64,000 nt of DNA, taken from NCBI GenBank assembly GCA_023374045.1, contig CM041776.1:285461873-285525872 (forward strand), in the 5' to 3' direction. Shown here one piece after another: positions 1 to 10,178 of this stretch. Source of the stretch: Limonium bicolor (lineage: Eukaryota > Streptophyta > Magnoliopsida > Caryophyllales > Plumbaginaceae). The notes beneath the pieces were generated by a model. The model was not told where the DNA came from. It saw only the letters and a list, made by a program, of their open reading frames with translations, and made no database searches. Position numbers and translations under genes: made by a program. Within the stretch, counting starts at the first letter, position 1. Each line of letters starts with the position of its first letter.

Positions 1-199
1 AAGTCCGCGTGGAGCCCATCGAGAGCGGGTGTAGTGCTCACTAGCATTCCCCTAATACTTTCTGGGAAAGACGGACGATAGAGTAGGTATTTGAGGGTTG
101 CCATGAGTAACGGGTTTTCACCCTCCACAGAATGGCAATTTCTAGGATCTAGGCTTTTAGTCAGACCATATTTAGATAGACCCCCCTCATACCGAAAAA

Positions 200-505
200 T
201 CACCCTCCACACCACCAAAACAACAGGGCTGCATTTTTTGTCTCAAAATCACAAACGTCCAAACCACCATATGTCTTTGGTCTCGTGAGAGCACTCACTT
301 CATCAATGCCAAGCCTTTCCCCGAACCATGACTCCACGGGAACTTCATTTGAATGGAGTTGGTTAGACCTGACAAAAAAGGAACAAAAACAAATATATGA
401 CCTCAAACACGACACGACATTAGCAGCGGGAACAGAAACTAGTCTCACCTTTTGATCTTTACGCCAAATTAGTGGCAAAGGAGAATTGCATCGGAATTTT
501 TTCAC
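200..505 (-). pseudogene. LINE RT-distal segment
   Basis: The end of this minus-strand frame reads 'RPKTYGGLDVCDFETKNAAL', which matches the conserved 'PK..GGLGV.....NAALL' motif found about 50 residues after the RT domain in plant LINEs. The N-terminal part of the frame does not look like LINE protein. This fits an insertion boundary close to 320-510. It continues toward the window start in broken frames. Confidence 0.6.
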
Positions 506-510
506 CGGCT

Positions 511-830
511 CAGGGCTAAATGGACATAAGGAATGTCACTCATTTTGAAGAAGATGGTGAATCTAAGCATGATGGAGTAAGCGAATTTTGGTGGATGGAT
601 ACAAACATGATCCCGAAGTCTTGATGATTCGCTGGTCGTAACAAACGAATAGGACTGCTATGTGTTAGGGTGGCCGTTTAAGGCAGATTATTTAGTTAGC
701 TTATTTTTCTGATGATTCATATGTTGTGCCGTGTGGAGATTAACTCTTCATAGCTAGGAATTTTCCTATGCTGAAAAGACCGCTTACGGTCGAAACTTGC
801 TACCTTTGTAGCCCCCTGATCAAAAAAAAA
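511..830 (+). mobile_element. Possible LINE 3' tail, opposite strand
   Basis: The segment ends in a short pyrimidine-poor 3' stretch and 'CTGATCAAAAAAAAA' at about 816-830, the kind of tail that closes many plant LINEs. No coding motif was recognised, and no target duplication was confirmed. It would be in the + orientation, opposite to the host LINE. Confidence 0.35.
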
Positions 831-1518
831 TATGAAACTAACTTTGTGTCATGTTTAGTATATACATGATTTATTAACGCGTTGTGTACCGTTTCTAATT
901 ATATATATATATCATGTATACCTGAAATGCCTATAAATAAATCAAATTAATAAAATCCCATATATCGGTTATTTAAGAAAGCACTTCATCCATTTCAAAC
1001 TCTATTATTTTAATAGTTAACTTTAGCATGTAATCATGATGCTAGTTGTATTTTAATGAAGGTACAAATTTTTGAAAAAAGACAACATAAAGGTCGATTA
1101 GAATATTGGGGTCTCTTTATTACACGGATAGAAAAAGAAATTGGTATTGAATTAGTATTTTATCATCCATTTGTGAGATCTTTATTAAATGTGCTGGTGA
1201 ATTTTTCACATACAAAGTCTATATTATTTTTCTAAAAGAACATACTAAATCTATATGTGTTTTGGTATTTCAGTTAACTTCGTGTTACTTATATGTTTCA
1301 TTACTTCATGTTCACATGTAATTCGTGTACACACAAATAAACTTTGTATATTCATATTGTTTACAGGTTTTTTGAATTTCGTTTTCGTATATAGAATTCC
1401 ATATACAAAAACATTTTCATGTTGTATACTGTGTATCTTCATGTAAATTTCATGTCGTGTATCTTACCATCATGTACACGATAAAAATATACGATTAGTC
1501 AGGCCTAGAGTTTATTTT
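831..1518. other. AT-rich unassigned filler
   Basis: A low-complexity AT-rich stretch with scattered CATGT/GTGTA words and a TATATA run near 900-912. No coding motif, tRNA-like box or clear terminal repeat was seen. It separates two parts of the minus-strand LINE and was therefore inserted after it. Confidence 0.4.
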
Positions 1519-3219
1519 CTAAACCACTTTTCTCAGCATAAACAAACTCATATAGTAAGCTGGGATGCTATCCAGGACAAAACGGATGAGCACAATCCTA
1601 CATGCTCGTGATAACGACGATGCTTTCCAAGGACATAGTCTCTTTTCAATTTTACAGGCAACCACGTATCCATTTCGTGGGGGTTTGCACCTGGTGGTAG
1701 GCCAAGGTACGTACTGGGTAGCTCTTCTACCTGGCACCCAAGTGTGTTTTGGATCCGCACCTTATCACCATCAACGAGAGTCACCCAATGGGCTAATGAC
1801 TTTCTTTAGTTAATCTCCGAACCCGACATGTCAGAGAAGAGAGTGACAATCCATCTTATCATTTGGAGTTCCCCTTCTTCTACTAAAGTAAAGATGATTG
1901 TATCATCCACAAACTTCATATGTGATACTCTTACTTCATTGTTGCCCACAACAATTCCTTTCCGGTCCACAAGCTGAATAGAATAATCAAGGATCCAATT
2001 CAGCACTTTAGCTACTAATATGAATAACAACAGCGTAAGGGGGACTCCTTGTCTGAGCCCCCTTCTTGGCTTGAAGGTCCGAGTAGGCGACCCATTTACC
2101 AGCTAGCATTGCAATTCTAGGTGTAATGCAAATGCTAATCCAGTCTCTCCAAACGACCGGGATATGATATTTCTTCATCATTTTCGTTACAAACTTCCAG
2201 CTTACGCAATCGTAGGTTTTACGAAAGTCAGGCTTAAAAAATACTCTTTTGCGCCTACAATTTTTCATCCAACTAATAATTTCATTAGCAATCAAGGGGC
2301 CTTCCAAAATGTGCCTACCCCTTATGAACACAGTTTGTGTCTCTCCAACAAGCAAACTAATAATCCAACTCAGTCCCATGGCCTTGCGGTATTCCTCTAT
2401 CCTAGTTGCATTTGGTATTTTGGGAATCAATGTTACACATGTAGTAAGATCTCCCCCGACATTCTATTCTCCCGTAATAACATGAGTACTTTTGTAGGAA
2501 AATCCTCTCCAATAACACACCACATTCTCTTGATTATATTGAGGTTAAAACCATCGCATCCCGGAGCTTTACTAACATGACAACTCCATACAACATCTTT
2601 GATTTTGATACCTGTACGTAATGCGGTGAGCATTGCTTGTTCTTCCACTAATAATCTCAGCCTACCTTTACTCATCGGAAAAGATCCTGATGCAAAATTC
2701 ACATTATATAGCTCACGAAAACACTTTCTCACTTCCTTTCGCTTCATTGCGGGACTAAAAGACAACCTCCCATCTATTATTAGTGCTGATATTTTATTTG
2801 AAATACGATTGAAGCTTTCCTGTGAAAATACTGGATATTAAGGTCACTTTCTATGACCTTTTTTTCATGAGACATTTTCCCCCAATACCTTTCTTCTCTG
2901 CTTAATGTGTTCCCCATTTCAGCCTTTAATAGAGTCCTTTCAATACTTCTCTCTTCATTTGGCTTAAGAGACTCATCAAGTCCAGTTCTTTCCATCTCCT
3001 TTGTTTGATTTTCAAGTCTCGCACTGATCTCCCCCAAATGTTCCGGTTCCACTTCCTTAGGACCTCCTTCCTTACTTTCAATTTACAGTATGCTCGGCTC
3101 CCTGTTAACTTATTCCACTCATTTTTGAAAAAGGTAGTGAAACTGTCATCCTCGAACCAAGCATTCAATGTTCTAAAAAAGTGTGCCTCCCAATCCTCTT
3201 TATGTAATTGTAACCACAT
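1519..3219 (-). pseudogene. LINE reverse transcriptase, degenerate
   Basis: Four overlapping minus-strand reading frames give a collinear LINE RT. A linker with 'RKWNRNIWG' (3219-2926) is followed by 'SKAPGCDGFN' (the KAPGPDGF motif), then 'IPKIPNATRIEEYR' and 'GRHILEGPLIANEII', then 'SHMKFVDDTIIF' (catalytic box, FVDD where FADD is usual), then 'STYLGLPPGANP' and 'VLDSIPAYYMSLF' near 1519-1784. Frameshifts separate the blocks. In an intact element this enzyme copies LINE RNA at a nicked target. It cannot be active here. Confidence 0.85.
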
Positions 3220-3224
3220 AAACC

Positions 3225-3592
3225 TATGGTCGCTTATTCTCCAAGGTCATCCTCTGAGTACCATTTGCGGGAACTGAGAACCACTCCACCATATAGATGG
3301 CCCTATCATTCTACTCCAATAACCTCTACTCTTCCATGTAAGTTTACATCCTGGCAGGTTTACTTCCGTCATTTCCATTTCCTAAATCCATTGTTCAAGA
3401 TCTCTCATCGATGAACTCAAAAGCGAACTATTCCCACCTTTTCACTCATGACCTCTTCGAACTTCATTACAATCACCAACTGATATAATGGGTATTCTTA
3501 TTGCTTCTGTAAGACCACACAACTCCCGATACAATCTTTTTCTTTCCACCGGATTAGTTGGGCCATATACAAAGACGATGAACACTTGGAAC
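3225..3592 (-). pseudogene. LINE endonuclease domain, C-terminal part
   Basis: Read on the minus strand from 3590, the frame gives a 'VYGP...ER..LYREL' stretch followed by 'ISVGDCNEV', the usual GDFN motif with F replaced by C, and then a 'W(I)...L.G..LTW' stretch. This is the order seen in the apurinic endonuclease domain of plant L1 elements. Several in-frame stops are present, for instance just after 'RRGHE', so it is a fossil. The N-terminal half is missing because the copia element begins at 3593. Confidence 0.7.
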
Positions 3593-3783
3593 TATTAATA
3601 AAGCTAAGTAGAGAGAGTGACTGTAATATTCAGTGTATTAGTTGTATGTAATATCGGTATACAACGCATGTATATATAGCTGTATAAGAGGCCTACAAAC
3701 ATTATAACAGCCACTGGGCTTTATTCTACTATAATACGAGACCAACCCATATAATATGAGACCAGCCCATAGACTATTCTAAC
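3593..3783 (-). repeat. copia 3' LTR
   Basis: About 191 bp between the flank of the interrupted LINE and the purine run (GCGGGGGGAAG on the minus strand, about 3784-3794). Its outer end 'TATTAATAAAGCTAAG' is repeated next to the PBS at 22373, which identifies it as an LTR. The inner boundary is placed by the polypurine tract and may be off by a few bases. Confidence 0.75.
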
Positions 3784-4645
3784 TTCCCCCCGCGCTCAAA
3801 ACGACAGCGCAGCGGAAGTTTTGAGCGGTTCCGATCGAACGAAAGAGGGATTAGCGCTTTTGTGAAGAAATCGGCAAGCTGATCCGTCGCAGCAACATGC
3901 ATCACCTTCAACCCTCCATTGATGACACGTTCGTGAATGAAGAAGAAATCGGTTTCAACGTGCTTCATCCGACTATGGAAGACTGGATTCTTACACAGAT
4001 AAGTAGCCCCAATATTCAGTACAAGATTGGTGCTTTATGTAGAAAAACCCCTAATTCATTCAATAGCTGTAGAATCCAAATACTTTCAGCAGTAGTAGTA
4101 GTAGCCGTTGCCTTAAACTCTGCCTTAGTACTCGATTTCGCCACTGACTGCTGCTTTTTCGAACTCCGGGAAACAAGGCTAGCTCCAAAGAAGATACAAA
4201 AACCGGTGGTGGAACGTCGATCAACACGAGCCCTAGCCCAGTCCGCATCATACCAGATGGTGACAGAATCAGCAGTAGTTCGAGGGAAGAAAAGTCCCAG
4301 ATGACGAGTATGATTGAGGTACCACATGATCCTTTTAACAGCTTTCCAGTTATTCTCCTTTGGTTCTTTCATGTATTGACACACACAGTTTACAGCATAC
4401 TGAATATCAGATCTGGTAATAGATAAGTACTGTAGTGAACCAACAATACTTCTGTAGTGCGTAGGGTTAGAGAATAGAGGAGATGTAGGATCATCTAGGT
4501 TAGCATTGTGATGTATAGGAGTAGATAGAGGCTTATACTGGTGTAGATTTATCTTGTGGAGGAGCTCAACAATGTATTTGTGTAGGTTAAGTAACAGACC
4601 ATCAGAGGATCAATGGACTGATACCCCAAAAAAATAGGAAAGAGA
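3774..4645 (-). pseudogene. copia RT end and RNase H
   Basis: From 4645 leftward, the minus strand resumes the RT with 'SLSYFFGVSV', passes through a broken frame with 'YRSIVGSLQYLSITRSDIQY', and then reads RNase H: 'WYDADWARARVDRRSTTGFC', 'SRSSKKQQSVAKSSTKAEF', 'AESIWILQLLNELG', and finally 'HVAATDQLADFFTKAL'. These are the standard copia RNase H blocks, including the conserved D-A-D-W and the E of 'KAEF'. Stop codons near 4600 and between 4016 and 3968 break the frame. Confidence 0.85.
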
Positions 4646-6517
4646 TCCTATGAAATACCCCGTAATTAAAAAATAGTGATTAATTAGGTTAATAAGTATT
4701 TTAGAAGCTTAATTATGTCTAAATAATCATGAGGGAACAAATCCCAAAGAAAACGGATCCTTAAAATGGATTAAAAACACTAACGAACCTTAAAGCACGT
4801 TTTTCGAGGAAACCGGGAAAACGTGACTTTAAGCGAGTCAAATAGACTCGTAACAATTTTGGTCAACTAAATAGTCATTAATTAATATTAGTGAAGCTTT
4901 AGGACCAATAAAATCAATAAAACGAGGAAATAGTAAAAACTGTCAAAAACGGGAAGTTGTGGGGTGAGAGTGTAATTAAAATAAGTTAGTTTGTCCACTT
5001 TCAAATAAAAATGTAAAGTGTGTGTGTGTGTGTGTGTGCTGTATGGGCCGGTTTACTGCCCTCTATCACACCCCTCTCTTAATTCCCTCCTTATGTGCTA
5101 ACAAACAAAACAAATAAAAAGCAAAAAGTAAACACTCTCTCTCCTCACACACTACTCTCTCACGTTTTTATTTTGCCCAGCACTCTCTCTTCTTCCTCTC
5201 TGGTCCAGCCATGGCGATTTGAGAACCCACATACAGAGCCCTCTTCTTCTTCATTTTTGAAACCTCAAATCACCACCAAATGCAACAAAAATTATACCGT
5301 TGAATTCGTATCGCTTCGGAGAACATTTTACACCCTTCAAAAATCTAAAACCTCCAACTTTAGTTTTGAGGGTATAATCGTTTTAGAGCTTGAGGAGCAC
5401 CATTTGGAGGCCCATCTTCTCCTTCATGTTCTAAGGTAAGAAAAAGACCAAAGCTTCACTCTTTTCCATTTTTCCTTGCAAAGTCAAAACTCACGTGAGC
5501 AACCCTATTGCATTGTTCAGCCGATTTTGGCATGCCACTGTGAGAGCTGAAGCCTTGTCACTTTCTACCTAAACACTCCATTAGAAGCTCAAGGTAAGAG
5601 TTCCTAAGAGTTTAAGTGGTTTCTCATAATCTAGGGTTTAATACATGAGATAGAAAATTTACTAGTTTGGTGTGTATGTGTATGCCTTGTTACATGGTGT
5701 AGCTTAGCTTAATTAAACCAAGAAAACAAAGAAGGAAAACGGAGCAAGAAAGGAGAAGGAGAGAAAGGAAAAGAACCAAGGAAACGCAAGGTAATGAGAA
5801 GCCTTGTACGATTTTTAATGTTTATGTATGTGTAGGTATATTACTGTAACAATGTTTAAGCCACTATAACCGTAGGAAAGGAATAGGTACATTAATGTGA
5901 ATGGTAATTGTAGTGGAAGCTTTTGAAAAACAAATAAACAAGTGCTAAGTGTAAATTGTTAAGTGTGCAGTAAGTATTTAGAATGTGGTGTGAGTAATGT
6001 ATATGTTGAGCAGGTTGTGAATATATTGAGTGTGCAAAACTATGTGGTGAGAACACTTAGAAATGTAGGCAAACCCGGTCAAAATTTGGTTAGAAATCTA
6101 GATACTTGTTGCTGTTAGAAAAGAAAGAAACAGATGGGTTTTACAGAGAAGAAAAGAGTGGGATGTTCACTTTGTTTTGTGACAGGAAAAGGAGATGTAG
6201 TTGAGTGGAGTTGTAAATGGTGTATTGGGAGTTGTCAAACTAAGTTGGGCTAGTGTAAGAGTCATTGAGTTAGTGGGAAGAAGAGAAGGAAAATCTGTAG
6301 CATGAATGGAGAAGGAAAAATTATAACAGGGAGAGAAAAACTGGCATATAAGTGTGTAGTGTAACAGATATGGTTAGAGGTGGATTATGCTAGCTTAAGT
6401 TTCTTAATCAATGTTAAAACATGCTAGATTATATGAAGGAATATTAGGGAAGAAATTGATAGAAATTTGGAATTTAAACAAGTTGAAAAAACTTACACAA
6501 ATTGTAAAACTGCAACT

Positions 6518-6845
6518 GGTCCGGGACTGTAAACCGGTACAGAAACCCGGACCAGCATAAAAACACGACAGAAAGTTTTACAGAGGAGTGGTACGGGTTT
6601 ACAAACCAAGACACTAGCCCGGACCACCCCAAAAACATACCTGTAACTTACCAAAACATGTGGTCCGGGTTTGCAAAGGAGTACACAAACCCGGACCACA
6701 CGAAAAATTTACCCCTAACTAATCAACATATGTGGTCCGGGTTTGCAGGGCCGGACATAAACCCGGACCAGTAGTTAAACTCACCCGAGGACTTTTCTAA
6801 TGTGTTGGTTCGGGTATGTAAACCCTGACAACATCCCGGACCAAC
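6518..6845 (+). repeat. GTCCGGG/CCCGGAC inverted-repeat array, gypsy1 5' LTR
   Basis: About five degenerate units of 70-90 bp. Each has GGTCCGGG (or close) followed 20-40 bp later by CCCGGACC, able to form a GC-rich hairpin. It is repeated at 16892-17206 in the 3' LTR. Confidence 0.8.
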
Positions 6846-7965
6846 CCCAAAATTGTACAGAACATGTTTAAAACGTAATCTAAGGCAGGTTAAGGATGGG
6901 TGATGGTATTATGAGATAATTAAGACATAATTAATGATGTTTAAAGGTCATTAAGGCTATAAGCAAGCTTAGAGAATAATTTTAAGTAAGCGACTTAAGT
7001 AAATGTATTTGAACAACAATGAATTAGTAAGTATAAATCATAAAATGTTAGTAAAGTAATTAGTAAGGTTAAGTAAGGGTAATTAACCACCCAATTGTAT
7101 GTATATGTTAGGATTTGGATTGTGAACACCGGAGGAACGTCGGATACAAGTACAACGGTGAATGGTATGAATTCCTCATGCCCCGTATGTTATCTTGGTT
7201 ACTCTGATTTGTGTGTTGTGTGCTAATTGATCACCAAATAAGATAAACGCACGAATAGGACATAGTATGCTTACTTGTGAATATCATGAGATTGTTCCTT
7301 GTTGCATATCTTCTTAAATCATAGTTTGTATAATTCATGAAATGTATGGATGAATATGAGTGTGTGCATGTATGATGTACTGTATTGTGACCGAATGTGA
7401 TTGTGATTGGACTTCTAACTGATTCCTAACAAGCTAACCAATCTAACTTAAATTGGTAATTAAATTGGAATGAGTAGTTTCGGCCACGCGTGAGGATGCG
7501 GAGACACAAGAGGTTGGATCCAAGTCCTGACTCTTAAACTGGTCCGCGGCCCAAACCCCTTAAATGGGTAGCATCCCGGATTGGTGAGTCAAGTAAATCC
7601 CGGTGGTGGGATGGTGTAGTCCCCGGGCCGGAGGTCATACAGACTTAACATGAGTAAATGTAAGTAAGTAAGAATGAGTAAGTAAATATGGAAAAGTAAG
7701 TAAGTGTAAGTAAGAGTAAGCAATGTGTAATGAGTAAAAGAGTAAAAAGCATTCCGATTAACCCGGATGCGTAATTTGGCTAACCCTTGTGAAGGTAAGG
7801 ATTGTGTATGCTATTGTATTGTTGCCTTGGATTATGTATTGTATTGAGCATGAATGTATGATGTATGTAAAGCATGTATGTGTGAAATTAATGAACCGCA
7901 TGTACAGTCGACCTTAAATAGTCGGCGTACCCTAGCTAGCACGCGGTATATGCGGAGTTTATGCG

Positions 7966-8013
7966 CAGCTTTTGCTGAGCCCCTTGGGGCGATGTTTTTA
8001 CTATACGCAGGTA
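7966..8013 (+). promoter_or_regulatory. Double hairpin plus T-run plus GCAGGTA, gypsy1 5' LTR
   Basis: CAGC-TTTT-GCTG is followed by GCCCC-TT-GGGGC, then TTTTTA and GCAGGTA. It looks like a structured 3' splice acceptor (pyrimidine run then CAG|GT). The same order occurs in all six gypsy LTR copies of the window with different stem and loop bases. Confidence 0.6.
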
Positions 8014-8485
8014 CTCGAGAAGGGTGAAGACCATGAAGAGATTTGAGTTGATCTCTTTTGTCTGTAAATAATGAAATGTGAAAGGTGTAATATGTTGTAC
8101 ACGGCTGTAGGTTTTTGTTAGCCGGTGTACCATGGGGTACACCCTTTTGGATAATGAAAGAATATTAGGAAGATGTAGATGAGTAGCTTGTAAAAACTCA
8201 TTCTTTTGGGAAGATTAAAAAGGGATGTAATTAAATACTTTAAATACTCGGTAATCCAGCAATGTAAGTATGTTATCTTTCATAATTGGTATGGGTAGTA
8301 GTAGCTCGGTATACTTAGGCATCAGACCGTCACTGTAGGTAGTGTAAGCCTTGCTAACCGTATGGCCGGTTAGCGGCGTTGTATCACCCGCCGTAGTAGT
8401 AGTAGTATTTCCGCTGCGAACTGATAGAATCAACAGGACGATTAGACGGTAAGAATAGGATTAACGGTAGGGGTGTTACAGAAAG

Positions 8486-8497
8486 TGGTATCAGAGC
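8486..8497 (+). other. gypsy1 primer binding site
   Basis: TGGTATCAGAGC, complementary to the initiator-Met tRNA 3' end, five bases after the 5' LTR. Confidence 0.95.
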
Positions 8498-9373
8498 GAA
8501 GTGTCGCTCTGATGTCCATAGTTACCGAGCATAGGGGTTACCGAGTTAGGATTTCAACCGTCTTAAGACGGATACTTATAAACCTAACTAGGAACTACCG
8601 TTGTTAACAACGGATACCCTTGACGTTCTTAGGAACGATATCTTTGCTTAAATACCAGACCCTTAGGTCACATCTTGCAAAGCCTAATGTAAATGCTAAA
8701 TGTTCAGATGTCAGGACGAGGCCGAGGCCGAGCTAGAGGCGAAGCCTCTGAAGGACCTGATGCGCAGACGATAGCTGGGATCGTCGCCGCCACGGTAGCG
8801 CAGATGCTACCGTAAGTAATCAATGATATGCAGCAAAACCAACAGAACCAACAGACTCAAATGGGACCAATCCCGCCCCCTCCACCCAGAGAAGTAAACT
8901 GGGTAAAAGCTATCGCAGATCTCCGACCTCCGTGCTTTAGAGGCGAGAGCGATCCTGCTAAGCTCGAAGCTTACATCTCCGAAATGGAGACTGCATTTGA
9001 GACTCTCGAATGTCCTGATGGAGTTCGAGTGAGACTAGCCGCCTACTACCTCAAGGATGCAGCCATAGATTGGTGGAAATTAGTCAAGAACGACCATGTC
9101 AACGATCCTACCTTCGACTGGGAATCCTTCACCGCTATCCTCCGATCCAAATACTATCCGGAACATGTAAAGACTAAGAAAAGGCTAGAGCTGGATGCCC
9201 TGAGAATGACAGACAAGATGTCTGTGGATGAGTACTACCGCACTTTCACCTCTCTTCTACGTCTACTACCCGACCTTGGTTATACCGGCCAGGTGTTGGT
9301 CGATCGCTTCTATGGCGGTCTGAGCCATCGCCTTCGGTACGACATGGGCTACACCAGATTTACCTCTCTTCAG

Positions 9374-9471
9374 GTAAATATCGGTTTAACCCTTAGTACC
9401 ATTGTAAATTCCTAAATCTTTACCTTACCTTCTTTCTAAAATAAGAATCCCGGCTAATACCTGAACTTCAG
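9374..9471 (+). other. gag intron 1 (gypsy1)
   Basis: 98 nt from GTAAAT to CTTCAG, between 'TSLQ' and 'ECYHAA', phase 0. Read through, it gives a stop. gypsy2 has an unrelated 86-nt insert at exactly the same codon. Confidence 0.8.
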
Positions 9472-9751
9472 GAGTGTTATCACGCGGCATCTCGCGTTGA
9501 GATCACTTGCCAGATGAGGGATGAAGAAACCGCGCTTAAGCGCAAGGCCAAAAACAAGAATACCAGTGCCGAGGAGCAGAACCGGGGTAAGAGCTGGAAA
9601 AATAAGAAGGGAAAGTTCTTTCAGCAAACCCAAAAGAGCTTCCCAAGTGATAGCATTGCCCATGCTAAGAAGGGCAACCCGGTTGAGATTCTTCAGCTAG
9701 GTTCATCTGCACCGGTGGCTGCGAAGCCACTGAGATCACACCCACCAAAGG

Positions 9752-9833
9752 GTAAACTTCTAATCTAATTCGTATTTGCATAAGTATCATTCCTAGTATC
9801 TCCACACAAATGTGCTAACTCTCAAAACCTTAG
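9752..9833 (+). other. gag intron 2 (gypsy1)
   Basis: 82 nt from GTAAAC to CTTAG, phase 1, within a glycine codon after 'PPK'. gypsy2 has an 81-nt insert at the same codon and phase. Confidence 0.8.
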
Positions 9834-10178
9834 GTTCTGGCTCCGGTTTCACCAAAAACTTCTCCGACGGCCGCACCTACGTGTGCAGAAAGTGCAACCA
9901 AGACCATCCCGGCAAGGATTGCTATGGGAGAGAAATCAAGTGCTATAACTGTCAGAAACCGGGACATAGAGCTAATATGTGCCCAGAGAATGCTAAGCCC
10001 AGAGGAAACTTCCAGAGCTACAAGCAAAGGGAAGGCAAGGAGGTTGCATCTAGCGATGCACCAGCCCAGCAGGCACCACAGGGACAGGGATCCCGGGGTC
10101 CTCAGAGGGGCACACCCCAGAGGCAGCCTGTCTTGCATTTCACTGACCATGACGGGTCCGGTTCTAAGTCCAGCCTAG

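Larger units (their letters stand above)
1..3592 (-). mobile_element. L1-type LINE remnant, interrupted
   Basis: Minus-strand pieces of a plant non-LTR retrotransposon appear in the expected order: endonuclease C-terminus (about 3590-3230), reverse transcriptase (about 3219-1519), then a distal segment (505-200). All pieces are out of frame or carry stops. About 1 kb of unrelated DNA (about 510-1515) separates the RT thumb region from the distal segment, so the LINE itself was invaded or rearranged. Its 5' part is cut at 3592 by the copia insertion and is not seen again in the window. The family is clear from motifs; the exact clade is not. Confidence 0.8.
4651..8480 (+). repeat. gypsy1 5' LTR
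   Basis: 3830 bp, TG...CA, with its PBS immediately downstream. It contains a GT microsatellite (about 5022-5038), three AAG|GTAA sites (donor GT at 5436, 5594, 5791), an inverted-repeat array (6518-6845), GTAA-rich tracts (about 7650-7740) and the double-hairpin/GCAGGTA block (7966-8013). No coding sequence is evident. Confidence 0.95.
8708..10178 (+). pseudogene. gypsy1 gag, two introns, one early stop
   Basis: The ATG at 8708 follows an acceptor-like TGTTCAG. Exons: 8708-9373, 9472-9751, 9834-10178. Introns 9374-9471 (98 nt, phase 0) and 9752-9833 (82 nt, phase 1) begin GT, end AG, and removing them keeps one frame. An Arg/Gly-rich N-terminus is followed by a TAA at 8813-8815, then the retrotransposon gag domain ('NWVKAIADLRPPCFRGESDP', 'AAIDWWKLVKND', 'LVDRFYGGLSHRLRY'). 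Exon 3 has two zinc knuckles, 'CRKCNQDHPGKDC' and 'CYNCQKPGHRANMC'. Gag would package the element RNA. The only clear lesion is the TAA; the ATG at 8828 lies just after it. Confidence 0.85.

Noticed and set aside
4016..4384. Functional host gene on the minus strand
   Set aside because: The frame is copia RNase H and is broken on both sides.
8813..8837. A 22-nt GT..AG intron removing the gag stop at 8813
   Set aside because: GTAAGT...ATGCAG fits borders, but 22 nt is far below plant intron minimum size and gypsy2 lacks it.
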